DNA of 21,030 nt from DMER01 sp003451645 (GTDB taxonomy: Bacteria > Pseudomonadota > Alphaproteobacteria > Micropepsales > Micropepsaceae): positions 1 through 21,030 of the forward strand of contig DALYLR010000048.1 in NCBI GenBank assembly GCA_031976175.1, in the 5' to 3' direction. A program made the translations under genes and the position numbers. Below are positions 1 through 7,456 of the stretch, one piece after another (within the stretch, counting starts at the first letter, position 1; each line of letters begins with the position of its first letter). The notes under the pieces are model-generated. The model saw only the letters and a program-made list of their open reading frames with translations, did no database searches and was not told where the DNA came from.

Positions 1-900
1 GGGACGCAAACCATCCGCCGCCGGATGCATCGCGCGGCGTTCGAACTCCGGCTCGTCTTCGAGTTTTTGGATGAAATGGCAATGCCAATGCAGCCGCGCG
101 ATGAAGGAGTCGATAGATTGAGCGAACGCGACGTCGCCTTCGCCGCGCCAAGTGCTGCGCGCCATCAGCGCCGCTTGGTATGCCTCCCGCATCGACAGAC
201 ACCCCAGCGACAAATGCGCCGAAATCCGCGCACAGGATTGCGCGCCGGCGGCAGGCGACGACATTTCTTTGCGATAGTACCGCCCACGAACGTCCAGGAA
301 CGACTGTAGCAGGCTCAGCCCCTCCGCGCGGCCCCCGACTTGCCGTTCCGGGCATGGATCGGGATCGAGCCCGAATGCCGCCGCATCGGGCCAATCGATG
401 GGCCGCGGAACTGGACCCTTGATCCGTTCAGGAGCATCGATGGTCCGCGCCGCCCTCATCCGGTCCCAGCGCGTCGCCCAGCCTTCGCGCCCCTTCGACG
501 CGCGCCACACGCCATGTTGACGGTGCTCCCGCACAGGCACGCCAGCGCGCTTCGCCCAGGCCCGAACGCGCCGGTCGCGCTCATAGGTCCATAGCAATCC
601 AGTTTCCTCATGCGCATGAATCGCCTCGACCCCATTTGTCTTGTGCAGCCGCGCAAAGACGTCGACAGCGTCGCCCGTCTCGACGGTCAGGCCCAGACCC
701 CGCGCCCGTAATGCGCCGTCAAGCGACTTCAGCGACTCGATCAGAAACGCGAAATGCCGCCCTGACATTTCGGGCTGCCGCCACAACTCTGGTTCAAAAA
801 TGTAAAACGCTAAGACGGGCCGGTCGCCCACCGACGCGGCGGCAAGCGCCCCATGATCCTCGATCCGCAGATCGCGCTTGAACCAGACGGCCTGGACCAT
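1..900 (-). CDS. DNA photolyase/cryptochrome, 3' end cut off by window edge
   Basis: The frame is open from an ATG at 898-900 down to base 1 with no stop, giving 300 residues of an unfinished protein. It begins MVQAVWFKRDLRIEDHGALA, the usual first strand of the photolyase alpha/beta antenna domain. Later it has SSPAAGAQSCARISAHLSLG and then a segment with SFIARLHWHCHFIQKLEDEP, which are hallmarks of the start of the FAD-binding domain in the cryptochrome/photolyase family. Members use blue light and FADH to split UV-induced pyrimidine dimers, or act as light sensors. The C-terminal part that binds most of the FAD and damaged DNA lies outside the window, so repair enzyme and photoreceptor cannot be told apart. 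The start is 5 bases after the ATL stop, so it is the third gene of a light/alkyl damage operon. Confidence 0.9.
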   Translation of the reverse strand, partial: MVQAVWFKRDLRIEDHGALAAASVGDRPVLAFYIFEPELWRQPEMSGRHFAFLIESLKSLDGALRARGLGLTVETGDAVDVFARLHKTNGVEAIHAHEETGLLWTYERDRRVRAWAKRAGVPVREHRQHGVWRASKGREGWATRWDRMRAARTIDAPERIKGPVPRPIDWPDAAAFGLDPDPCPERQVGGRAEGLSLLQSFLDVRGRYYRKEMSSPAAGAQSCARISAHLSLGCLSMREAYQAALMARSTWRGEGDVAFAQSIDSFIARLHWHCHFIQKLEDEPEFERRAMHPAADGLRP

Positions 901-905
901 CGGGT

Positions 906-1250
906 CTAAGGAGCCGTCGCTGTTAGATCGGCGCGGCATAGATCGAGCATCACCTCGCCGTAGTGAGAAACCTGCACGCCTTCGGCGGCCAGAAGCGCGA
1001 CTTGAGAGAAGCCCTCGCCATCAGTCTGCGCCGGCCGGATCAAGCCATTATCAGGCACGACCCGATGCCAGGGCGTGCAGCTGGGCCGGAATAAGGTCTT
1101 GGCGTCCACCAGCCGCGAAACGACATCGGCAGGCACCGACGCAGCGGCTGCCAGGTCGCTGGCGGTCGTGACTTTTCCCGGTTCGACGCGGTCGAGCATT
1201 TTGAGAATGGCGCGGGCCTGGGTGGCAGGCTGATGGGCGTGAGACGTCAT
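906..1250 (-). CDS. atl: Alkyltransferase-like (ATL) DNA-repair protein
   Basis: This is a 114-aa protein of the Ogt/MGMT DNA-binding fold. The active-site motif of true O6-alkylguanine transferases is PCHRV; here it reads TPWHRVVPDNG, with Trp in place of Cys. That is the signature of ATL proteins, which bind O6-alkylguanine, flip it out and recruit nucleotide excision repair without removing the alkyl group. The downstream stretch GFSQVALLAAEGVQV is also typical of the family. I chose the ATG at 1248-1250 because it overlaps the TGA of the preceding photolyase-like gene (ATGA); a longer frame reaching 1328 would overlap that gene by about 80 bases and adds residues unlike the family. The gene sits between two photolyase-family genes, so the operon handles both UV and alkylation damage. 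Confidence 0.88.
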   Translation of the reverse strand: MTSHAHQPATQARAILKMLDRVEPGKVTTASDLAAAASVPADVVSRLVDAKTLFRPSCTPWHRVVPDNGLIRPAQTDGEGFSQVALLAAEGVQVSHYGEVMLDLCRADLTATAP

Positions 1251-2509
1251 GCAAATAACTCCAGTGAACTGAGAAAAGTTGGAATCTTGGCTTTGAGCTG
1301 AAAAAAGCCGCGCGTCGCGTGAGGCCATACGGCCCGGTCCCAGGGCCGGATCATCAGGTGCAGCGCGATGCCGCGCTCCGCCAGCTTAGGGCCCAGATCG
1401 GCGAGGGCCCAGGCCGCGAGACCCGCTGGCGCATAAGGCGTCACAATGCGCTCGACGGCGTGCGAAGTCGCCCAGTCGGCGATACGATCCGCGGTCAAAA
1501 CATCGCCAGGCACGCTGAGCGCGGCGCTCGCCCGCTCAGCTGCGTCGTGCGCGCATCCATCCGCAAACCTGGCCGCCGGTCCGGCTGTGTCAGCTATATG
1601 GGGAAGCCGCAGCACGGCAACGGTTACAACACGATCCAGCGGCCATGCTTCGTCGATTCCCAGGTCGTCGTCGTGCAACAGCAGCGCGGTCCGCCCAGCA
1701 CACGACAGCATGGCTGGCGGCTGCCAGTTAGAAATGATCAACGCCGATACAGGCAGGTCGTCGGCGAGCGGGGATGCCGTCTCGTTTAACTGGCCAGCCG
1801 GATCGAAGCGATCCCTTGTATTTACTCGGATGTTATCAGCCCGCGCGAGATAGTGCTTTCCAGGCGTATGCAGCCCCGCGACCCAGCGCCACGACAAGGT
1901 GTTTGAAGCCGCGTCGGCATCGACAAGGTGCTTGAAGAAGAAATCCGCTCCCAGGACCCACGGCAGCTTTAGCGTGAAACACCAGATGCTCGCGAACCAC
2001 ATTCGCGCGTGATTGTGCAGCCACCCCGTATCCCGTAACTCCCGAGCCCAAGCGTCGAAACACCCGATCCCAGTCCGGCCTTCGGTCGCCCGCGCATAGT
2101 CGTCACGAAGAGCCGGGTCCACCGACATCTGCGCCTTCAACGCCAAACGGCGGGCATTAAACGCGGTCAACATCCCGGGGCGATGTTCCAGCCAACCTTT
2201 CCAGTACGTCCGCCAGAACACCTCCTGGACAAACTTGTCGGACGCCGCTGCTCCGTGCGCCTTGAGGACGCCGCCGATGACCTCCGCTTCGGTCAGAACC
2301 CGCCGCTTAATCCAGGGAGACAGAGCCGACACGTTCGACCGGTCTTCCGGACCACGATCCTGGTTCCGCGTCCCGGTATAGGCTCGCCCGGCTCGGGGCA
2401 GAAACTCCGCCATGCGGTCAAGCGCTGCCCGGCGCGTTGGGGTCCATCGGGCGGGTGCGGCGTCAACTGGCGGCGGGCTGCCGAAAAAGTCCAAAGTCAT
2501 CGAGGTCAT
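1247..2509 (-). CDS. Photolyase-family protein, FAD domain first (permuted layout)
   Basis: This 420-aa protein carries the photolyase FAD-binding helical domain at its N-terminus (about residues 25-250). Visible motifs are NVSALSPW (59-66), FVQEVFWRTYW (93-103), TGWLHNHARMWFASI (161-175) and the flavin-pocket segment around DADAASNTLSWRWVAGL (197-213). The usual N-terminal alpha/beta antenna domain is missing. Instead residues about 255-410 look alpha/beta-like (RTALLLHDDDLGI, VERIVTPYAPAGLAAW, IALHLMIRPWDRAVWPHATRGFF), as if the two domains were swapped in order. Proteins of this layout are usually annotated only as FAD-binding domain proteins. Two ATG codons are possible, at 2509 and 2500; neither has a clear Shine-Dalgarno. 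It is the first gene of the operon and overlaps the ATL start by ATGA. Confidence 0.85.
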   Translation of the reverse strand: MTSMTLDFFGSPPPVDAAPARWTPTRRAALDRMAEFLPRAGRAYTGTRNQDRGPEDRSNVSALSPWIKRRVLTEAEVIGGVLKAHGAAASDKFVQEVFWRTYWKGWLEHRPGMLTAFNARRLALKAQMSVDPALRDDYARATEGRTGIGCFDAWARELRDTGWLHNHARMWFASIWCFTLKLPWVLGADFFFKHLVDADAASNTLSWRWVAGLHTPGKHYLARADNIRVNTRDRFDPAGQLNETASPLADDLPVSALIISNWQPPAMLSCAGRTALLLHDDDLGIDEAWPLDRVVTVAVLRLPHIADTAGPAARFADGCAHDAAERASAALSVPGDVLTADRIADWATSHAVERIVTPYAPAGLAAWALADLGPKLAERGIALHLMIRPWDRAVWPHATRGFFQLKAKIPTFLSSLELFA

Positions 2510-2587
2510 ACGACGGAGGTTGGGCCCTGGTTCGCCCCTCGGAAAAAACGGTCTTCCAACAAACGAAGGCTCAGCCCTTCTGAAGCT

Positions 2588-2616
2588 GCCTGTTGGTATT
2601 TCTAGCTGAAACAGGC
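2588..2616 (+). terminator. Hairpin with following T-run, terminator-like
   Basis: GCCTGTT (2588-2594) pairs with AACAGGC (2610-2616) around a 15-base loop and is followed by CTCTTTTC. The shape fits a weak intrinsic terminator read on the plus strand. No plus-strand gene lies just upstream, so it could instead sit in the leader region of the minus-strand repair operon. I assign no firm role. Confidence 0.25.
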
Positions 2617-2689
2617 CTCTTTTCGTGAGTAGACATCGGAACGATTACATTCCCCTCCAGGTTGCGAAAAATCGAGGGAAATCGAGCTA

Positions 2690-3540
2690 TCTCACCCCCC
2701 GACCACCGAAAGTCCCCCGGCGGTCGGGCGAGGACGCCGACTTCGACGATGGTGAAAACGGGTAAAGCCGCACCGGACCCGGATGGCTCCCCCTCGCCCA
2801 AAAAATCGCGGGGATAGCCTGATCAACGACGCCGGGTAGTGAGAGCCACCCGTGCCAGGACCGCCAGGGCCATCCCGGTCACGGCGAATCCGCTGTAACA
2901 CACCTAATTATGCTGGCCTAAAAACCGAGATCGGTTCGAAGAGAAAAGTAAAAGGGTACTGGACCTAGGCGAGGCCGCCGAACCCCCAGGGACCCGATGG
3001 CGAGAAAACCAACGCCATTGCCGGAGACCCGGACGCGAGACCGACCGCGCGCAAAAAGCGGAGGAGCAGACCGCGCCCATCGAGCGCGAGACGAGGTGAA
3101 GGGGGGCCGATCCCCCGAGGTACCTCGATCGGGGATGTGCAGTTCGGCGTCGCGCTCCTTCGGGAGCAATCGGGCGAGTGGGACGCGCGCTATCCGCGCG
3201 GCTAAGGCTGGGAATCCACGGCCCGAACCGCGCGCCGACCTCCTCGGTCCCGAAGGGTGGGCTTCCACCCGAAGGACCGGCCAGGGGCCTCCGGCTCTCG
3301 CTCTCGGGCTGCCTCTCCGATACCGGGGATGGGATGCCAAGAGCGTTCCTGACGCCCTTGCCTGTTCGCTGCCTCTGTCCCTCCGGTTTTCCGGCTGGTC
3401 GAGAGGTTCCGGATATTGGGGACATCGGTAGGAGGCGCGTGGGTCGGGGCGACAGCGCGCCTTGAAAGTGGGTTCGCGTCTGTAACCGTTCCTGTCGCCC
3501 TGGGAATCGAAGGATTCCGCGCAGAGCAGACAAGAATGGG
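2690..3540. other. Hairpin-dense region without a convincing gene; possible structured RNA
   Basis: Long open frames exist here on both strands, but their products are Arg/Ser/Pro/Gly-rich with no recognisable domain, as expected for non-coding GC-rich DNA. The stretch is full of strong stems: CCCGACC/GGTCGGG (2698-2728), ATGGCG/CGCCAT (2997-3018), GCTCC-TTCG-GGAGC near 3157-3170, GCGCG-CTATC-CGCGC near 3184-3198, and a two-part stem GGTCC/GGACC enclosing GGGTGG-GCTT-CCACCC (about 3244-3276). Further right are CCGG-TTTT-CCGG, GGGCGACAG with CTGTCGCCC (about 3448-3500), and GGAATC-GAAG-GATTCC (about 3502-3518). A C(UUCG)G loop appears only when read on the plus strand, which favours a plus-strand transcript. 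It does not match RNase P, tmRNA, 6S RNA or a group II intron domain V by eye. A structured RNA is inferred, not shown. Confidence 0.35.
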
Positions 3541-3735
3541 TGGCAAACTATTGTCCGAAGCGAAGGGCAACATTGCCTCACGCGGGTGCGTCGCGTAACC
3601 GATCTACAAAATTCGCATTATTCGCCGCTCACCTGCCTGTGGAGCTGCCGAACGGTAAATACAAGCCGTCACGGCTGCGCCACGCGGCCAGCACCAGAGG
3701 TGGCTTACAAAATGTTGGCGATAGACGAGGAAGTC

Positions 3736-3951
3736 ATGTTGACGCGCATCGACGTCGCTGAGGCGCTAACACGGGTAGGATATCGGGTTTCGCCACATAC
3801 ACTGTCGACCAAGGCGACGCGCGGCGGTGGGCCACCCTACAGTTTGTTCGCGCGCCGGGCGTTATACCGGTGGGGCGATGCTCTGGCTTGGGCGCGTTCC
3901 GCAAAAGCCCGGCCTGGGTCACGTGCTGCCCGCTCGCGGGGGCTGAACTGA
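3736..3951 (+). CDS. Small excisionase/AlpA-like DNA-binding protein
   Basis: This 71-aa protein starts MLTRIDVAEALTRVGYRVSP and continues with TLSTKATRGGGPPYSLFARR and RALYRWGDALAWA. The pattern (a helix-turn-helix that picks the DNA, then GGGPP, then a short Arg-rich wing ending in YRWGDALAWA) matches the small MerR/AlpA/excisionase-type proteins common in alphaproteobacterial integrative elements. Such proteins usually regulate integrase genes or direct excision. I chose the ATG at 3736 because GAGGAAG lies just upstream; an ATG at 3712 would add eight residues without a good ribosome-binding site. No integrase is present in the window, so either it lies outside or this is a remnant. The tail beyond residue 55 is basic and probably disordered. 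Confidence 0.6.
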   Translation: MLTRIDVAEALTRVGYRVSPHTLSTKATRGGGPPYSLFARRALYRWGDALAWARSAKARPGSRAARSRGLN

Positions 3952-4114
3952 TTGCGACGGTCAGGAACACGAAGCAGCCCTTCTAGGCCGCAGCGTCGCT
4001 TTGTTTTTGTGGCACGAAACAAGCTCTGAAGCCCGCGACACCTTACTTGAACTTTAAGGGCAGGCGCCCTTCGCCATCTGACATCTGCGGATTCCGGCCA
4101 CGTAAATATACTTT

Positions 4115-4128
4115 GCGATCGCGATCGC
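4115..4128. repeat. 14-bp perfect palindrome
   Basis: GCGATCGCGATCGC reads the same on both strands. It contains two overlapping GCGATCGC octamers. It lies 17 bases before the start codon of a possible small ORF at 4145 and could be a protein-binding site. No role can be assigned from the sequence. Confidence 0.5.
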
Positions 4129-4144
4129 ACGCGGAGGGCGGCAG

Positions 4145-4291
4145 ATGACGTGTCGGCCCACGCGCGAACGATGGAGCCGCTATGGCCATAGCGGTTCCGT
4201 GATCCCCAGCCCGCCGATGCAGACGGGCGGGTTTACTGCCGCTTGGGTACGTTCGAGACAAAGCCGTCATTCACGCACGTGGAAGCCGTAG
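4145..4291 (+). CDS. Possible 48-aa small protein, unknown
   Basis: An ATG at 4145 is preceded by GGAGGG (4133-4138) with a 6-base gap, the ideal Shine-Dalgarno placement, and opens a 48-codon frame ending TAG at 4289-4291. The product begins MTCRPTRERWSRYGHSG and is basic and rich in Ser, Arg and Trp; I recognise no family. The frame runs through an 18-bp palindrome and ends inside a hairpin, which argues that DNA structure rather than coding may shape this stretch. Only the ribosome-binding site supports it, so confidence is low. Confidence 0.25.
   Translation: MTCRPTRERWSRYGHSGSVIPSPPMQTGGFTAAWVRSRQSRHSRTWKP
4177..4194. repeat. 18-bp perfect palindrome
   Basis: CCGCTATGGCCATAGCGG is a perfect 9+9 inverted repeat without spacer. 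It is long enough to be a binding site for a dimeric protein or a recombination-related site. It lies between the excisionase-like gene and the helicase gene, a place where an element boundary or replication/transfer site could sit. Confidence 0.55.
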
Positions 4292-4297
4292 GCTTCC
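4281..4297. repeat. 7-bp hairpin with 3-base loop
   Basis: GGAAGCC-GTA-GGCTTCC forms a tight perfect hairpin about 115 bases beyond the helicase stop codon (minus strand). It lacks a T-run on either side, so it is not a classic intrinsic terminator. It might protect the 3' end of the long minus-strand transcript or be a structural site of the element. Confidence 0.4.
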
Positions 4298-4410
4298 TGC
4301 TGGTTGGGCATGTCCCGGCCACCCTTCATGCGGCCAAAAAACGAGTTCGTCGCAGATCGACAGGGCATACATGCCGACTGATGGCCGACGCACAACATCC
4401 TGCGGGCCGC

Positions 4411-6531
4411 TTACGCCACTCCCTTTTGGGCCGGTATCGAACCGCCGTCGTCGAAGTCCTTCAAGAACTCCGACGCCGGGGAAATGCCTGTCACCAGCAG
4501 GCGATCCCGCGCCCGGGTACAGGCGACGTAGAACAGGTGCCGCTCGGTCTCGTACACCTCGTCCAGCTCCGCCTCGTCCGCCGCCGTCTCGACGCGCTCC
4601 TTGAGGGGCAAGATGTCGTCGTCGCATGCCATGACGGCGATGGCTTTGTATTCGAGCCCCTTCGCCAGATGCATCGTCCCGATGGCGACGCGTCCCGCCG
4701 GGTCTTCGAGCCGTTCGGACAGTTCCAGTTGGACATGGCCGGCCTGCTGGACGGCGTCGCGTGCACGCGACAACTGCGCTAACGACCGCACGAAGACGCC
4801 GATCTCGGCCGGCGCGATCCCATCGGCCACTGCTCCCTTGATCCATGCGGCGACGCCGTCGCGTTCCCCGGCGGAATCCTTAAACTTCCTGACCTCGGGT
4901 TCCGGCCCGTTGAAGACCGAGACCGTGCCCCGCCGATCCTGCTCGTTTCCATCCACGTCCTGGGAGTGGGCTGGCAACAACCGATCTGCCGCACGCCTGA
5001 TTTGGTGCGAAGTCCGATAATTGACCTTCAAGGTCCGCGCCCGGCCCCTGATGTCGACGCCCAGCGCCTTCCATGAGAACGGCTCCTGGAATATGCGTTG
5101 CCCCAGGTCGCCTGCGAAGAACAACCGGTCGGGCCCATCGCCGACGATGGCCGAGAGCATCCGTAGTTCCGGCACGCCAAGGTCCTGGGACTCGTCCACG
5201 ACGACATGTGTGAAGGGCTTGTCCGCCCGCGCTGAATAATGCCGGGTCACTTCGCCGAAGATCATCGGCCAGCTGATGACGCCCTGCGCGGTCAGAATAG
5301 CGCGGGCACGGGCGAAGACAGGCCACAACGCCTCCCTCTGTTTCGGCCCGAGGCGGTTCTTCCGGCCCAGGCGCGGCACCTCGCGATAGGCGGCGGCATC
5401 GGCAACCTGCCAGGCATCGACGACGTTCATCCATTCCGACACGAGGAAGCGCTGGGTGAAGTTCGTGACCCCCAGTTCGGCGGCGGCGGATTTCAGGGCG
5501 CCGGAAATCTGTTCGTCGGAGGCGGTACGGGGATCGTACCCCTGCGCGAGGGTGAAGAGTTCGCGTGCCACCCCTCGAAACGGCAGGACCGTGGTGCGTG
5601 GCACGAAGGCGGAGTCCGGCCCAGTCAACAGGCGCAGCTTTCCTTCCAGCGCGTTCGCGAGGGGCAACGAGAACGTCGTCAGCAAGAGCCGCGCAGAGGG
5701 ATCGCGCTTCAGGATATTCGCCGCCCGGTGCAGGGCGACGACCGTCTTGCCTGTACCGGCGGAACCCGTGACACGTGCGGGACCAGAGAACACCTGCTCG
5801 GCCACCTGCCGCTGCGACGGATGCAAAAAGACGGTCCACTGATCCCAGGGGAAGTCGAGCGCACGCTTCAATTCTTCCACGCCATCCATGACGCGGAACC
5901 GGCGCTGGGCGTCTGGGTGCTCGAACGGGCTGGCGGCTTCGGGCGCAGGCGCGGCGCGGCGTTCGGGCGTCTCGCCGACGGCCAGGTCCAACAACGCCTC
6001 GGCGGCCTCACTCGGCAGATGCGCGGTCAGATCGAACAGGGTGTCCTCGGTCGCCCGGCGCACATCGCCTAGCCACTCTGGCGGCACGCCATACCCCAAC
6101 AAGTCGTCGTCGGAGATGGCGGCGAAGAGAAGGCGCGGTGCAGGCTTCGGCGCCTCGGGCGCGGCCATAACGACAGGCCGATGGACGACGATGTCCTGCA
6201 CCCGCTCTCGGACCTCGACGATCTGGGCGGCGCCGGTTTTCGGATGGGTCTCGATCTTGCGCCGCTCAGCCCAAGCATACGCGTCGTCATGGTGATCGAC
6301 ATAGCATAGCAAGAAGCTATCCGCCGTCTTGTGGACGATGATGCGGACGTCCCGGTTGACCCGCATCGACCAGAAATTCGGGTCCTTGGACTTGTCGATC
6401 CGGTGGAACTGAAGCCCCGGCGCGCTGGGGTCCGTCTGCAGGTCGTAGACGGTTTCCTTCACCGCCTTCTGTTCTTGGGCGGCCAGGCGGCGGAGCGCGG
6501 TCTGGAAGCTATCGGCGATCCGGAAATGCAT
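4411..6531 (-). CDS. UvrD/Rep-family helicase with RelE/ParE-like N-terminal domain
   Basis: This is a 706-aa superfamily 1 helicase. Motifs in order: Walker A GSAGTGKT (256-263), Walker B VVVDESQD (443-450), motif III FFAGDLGQRIF (471-481), motif IV LKVNYRTSHQI (501-511), motif V GTMHLAKGLEYKAI (618-631) and motif VI FYVACTRARDR (667-677). Residues about 1-95 form a small domain ahead of the helicase, with FWSMRVNRDVRIIVHKTADSF and LLCYVDHHDDAYAWAERRKIE, resembling the RelE/ParE toxin fold. UvrD-type enzymes unwind DNA 3' to 5'. The start ATG at 6529-6531 overlaps the previous stop (TAATG), so translation is coupled; a longer frame upstream would run into the neighbour in another frame. It is the last gene of the defence-like polycistron. 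Whether the RelE-like domain cleaves RNA, binds a ribosome or only recruits partners is unknown. Confidence 0.9.
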   Translation of the reverse strand: MHFRIADSFQTALRRLAAQEQKAVKETVYDLQTDPSAPGLQFHRIDKSKDPNFWSMRVNRDVRIIVHKTADSFLLCYVDHHDDAYAWAERRKIETHPKTGAAQIVEVRERVQDIVVHRPVVMAAPEAPKPAPRLLFAAISDDDLLGYGVPPEWLGDVRRATEDTLFDLTAHLPSEAAEALLDLAVGETPERRAAPAPEAASPFEHPDAQRRFRVMDGVEELKRALDFPWDQWTVFLHPSQRQVAEQVFSGPARVTGSAGTGKTVVALHRAANILKRDPSARLLLTTFSLPLANALEGKLRLLTGPDSAFVPRTTVLPFRGVARELFTLAQGYDPRTASDEQISGALKSAAAELGVTNFTQRFLVSEWMNVVDAWQVADAAAYREVPRLGRKNRLGPKQREALWPVFARARAILTAQGVISWPMIFGEVTRHYSARADKPFTHVVVDESQDLGVPELRMLSAIVGDGPDRLFFAGDLGQRIFQEPFSWKALGVDIRGRARTLKVNYRTSHQIRRAADRLLPAHSQDVDGNEQDRRGTVSVFNGPEPEVRKFKDSAGERDGVAAWIKGAVADGIAPAEIGVFVRSLAQLSRARDAVQQAGHVQLELSERLEDPAGRVAIGTMHLAKGLEYKAIAVMACDDDILPLKERVETAADEAELDEVYETERHLFYVACTRARDRLLVTGISPASEFLKDFDDGGSIPAQKGVA

Positions 6532-7448
6532 TAGCGGCTCCGCCGAATGAGCGTCTCGAAACGCGGCAGCAGTTCCTCCGCCATACCCCGCCGCCCTTCT
6601 TCGTTGTTGAGATACAAGATGGCTCGATGGTGTTGGAGGTCGAAAGGAAGGTCGTTCTTTTGTTGCGCCAACGGTACGACTGGTTTTCCAAGTGTGTGAG
6701 CGATTCCAGCTTCGTAAAACACATTCGGGTTGCTGCCGCTGAAATCGCATACGACGATCGCGGACCGGTAAATTAGGGAAAAAATGTCCTGAATGATCTC
6801 GGATTCTTCCCACACCTGGTTAGCATTCTTGACGTCGAGATTGATGCCTGTGCCGACGGCCTCAATGGTTTGAAACACTGGGTTGAATTCAGGCTTGAAC
6901 GGAAGCATTACCGAAACAAGGTCCGGCTCCACAGGTTGATCTGGAACGCGAAAAACTGTCGGCGAAATCTTAAGCTGGTTTCCAGGCTGCTTCACTTCTT
7001 GCAAAATACGAAGGTCGTTCGGCACCTTCGAATAGTCATCCGGCGAAAGAACGTTTGCCGCCAAGAGCTCCGAAAAGATGTCCACTGCCTTTAGCGCCCA
7101 ATGTGTGCGGAACAACTCGTTTTTCCGTATATCGAGTTCCCAAACAAGGTTCTCCAACTGCTCAGGTGTTATCGCTGGCAAATCAGGGATAAAACGGTAC
7201 TCAACGCGGACTTCATTATCCCGAAGCCGCACGCGGACTAATCTCGCAATTCGTGCGTTGAGCCCGACCCCTTTTTCGTATGCGATCAAAGCAGGGAATC
7301 TGCACAACTGCTCCAGCTGTTGCTGATCTAATTCACGAAATGGCGCAGCAACATTTGCCTCGGTGTGTTCGAAAACGCGACCGCGCTCCAACGTCCAAGG
7401 CTCGCCACGGAAGGACTCGTCGTTGCCGCTAATGAGCAGATTGAACAT
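6531..7448 (-). CDS. Nucleoside deoxyribosyltransferase/TIR-like domain protein, putative effector
   Basis: This 305-aa protein has two parts. Residues about 170-305 resemble the nucleoside 2-deoxyribosyltransferase/TIR-like fold: VSVMLPF (178-184), QVWEES (211-216), then VVCDFSGSNPNVFYEAGIAH (232-251) and TLGKPVVPLAQ. Glu246 in the FYEAGIAHTLGKP stretch sits where the catalytic Glu of deoxyribosyltransferases lies. Known members break glycosidic bonds of nucleosides, and related TIR folds break NAD. Residues 1-165 form a separate domain (FPALIAYE 51-58, VEYRFIPDLP, LENLVWELDIRKNELFRTHWALK 98-120) that I take as a sensor or adaptor. The start ATG at 7448 follows the mod stop by 8 bases and a GGGGG ribosome-binding stretch. 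The gene is clearly more AT-rich than its neighbours (about half G+C in lines counted), a sign of separate origin. The enzymatic activity is inferred. Confidence 0.72.
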   Translation of the reverse strand: MFNLLISGNDESFRGEPWTLERGRVFEHTEANVAAPFRELDQQQLEQLCRFPALIAYEKGVGLNARIARLVRVRLRDNEVRVEYRFIPDLPAITPEQLENLVWELDIRKNELFRTHWALKAVDIFSELLAANVLSPDDYSKVPNDLRILQEVKQPGNQLKISPTVFRVPDQPVEPDLVSVMLPFKPEFNPVFQTIEAVGTGINLDVKNANQVWEESEIIQDIFSLIYRSAIVVCDFSGSNPNVFYEAGIAHTLGKPVVPLAQQKNDLPFDLQHHRAILYLNNEEGRRGMAEELLPRFETLIRRSR

Positions 7449-7456
7449 CGGGCCCC

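Larger units (their letters stand above)
3952..4410. other. Intergenic stretch with palindromes and only doubtful tiny ORFs
   Basis: Between the excisionase-like gene and the end of the helicase gene there are about 460 bases with no certain gene. It contains three notable inverted repeats, listed separately, plus a CCCGCC/GGCGGG hairpin (4210-4231) followed by TTTA that could stop plus-strand transcription. On the minus strand, 33-residue frames end at 4267 and 4271 just past the helicase stop, in two different frames, and cannot be resolved. The stretch is the 3' flank of the long minus-strand polycistron, but I see no hairpin with a T-run in that direction. Confidence 0.5.

Noticed and set aside
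2690..3540. Known RNA (RNase P, tmRNA, 6S, group II intron domain V, retron) in the hairpin-dense region
   Set aside because: None of their conserved core strings was found, and there is no reverse transcriptase in the window.
2904..3581. 225-residue minus-strand open frame and overlapping plus-strand frames (2997-3431, 3178-3465)
   Set aside because: Products are low-information Arg/Ser/Pro/Gly-rich, overlap each other on both strands, and show no domain; better explained as non-coding hairpin-rich DNA.
4267..4372. Two 33-residue minus-strand frames after the helicase stop
   Set aside because: They overlap in different frames, neither has a clear ribosome-binding site or a recognised family, and choosing one would be a guess.
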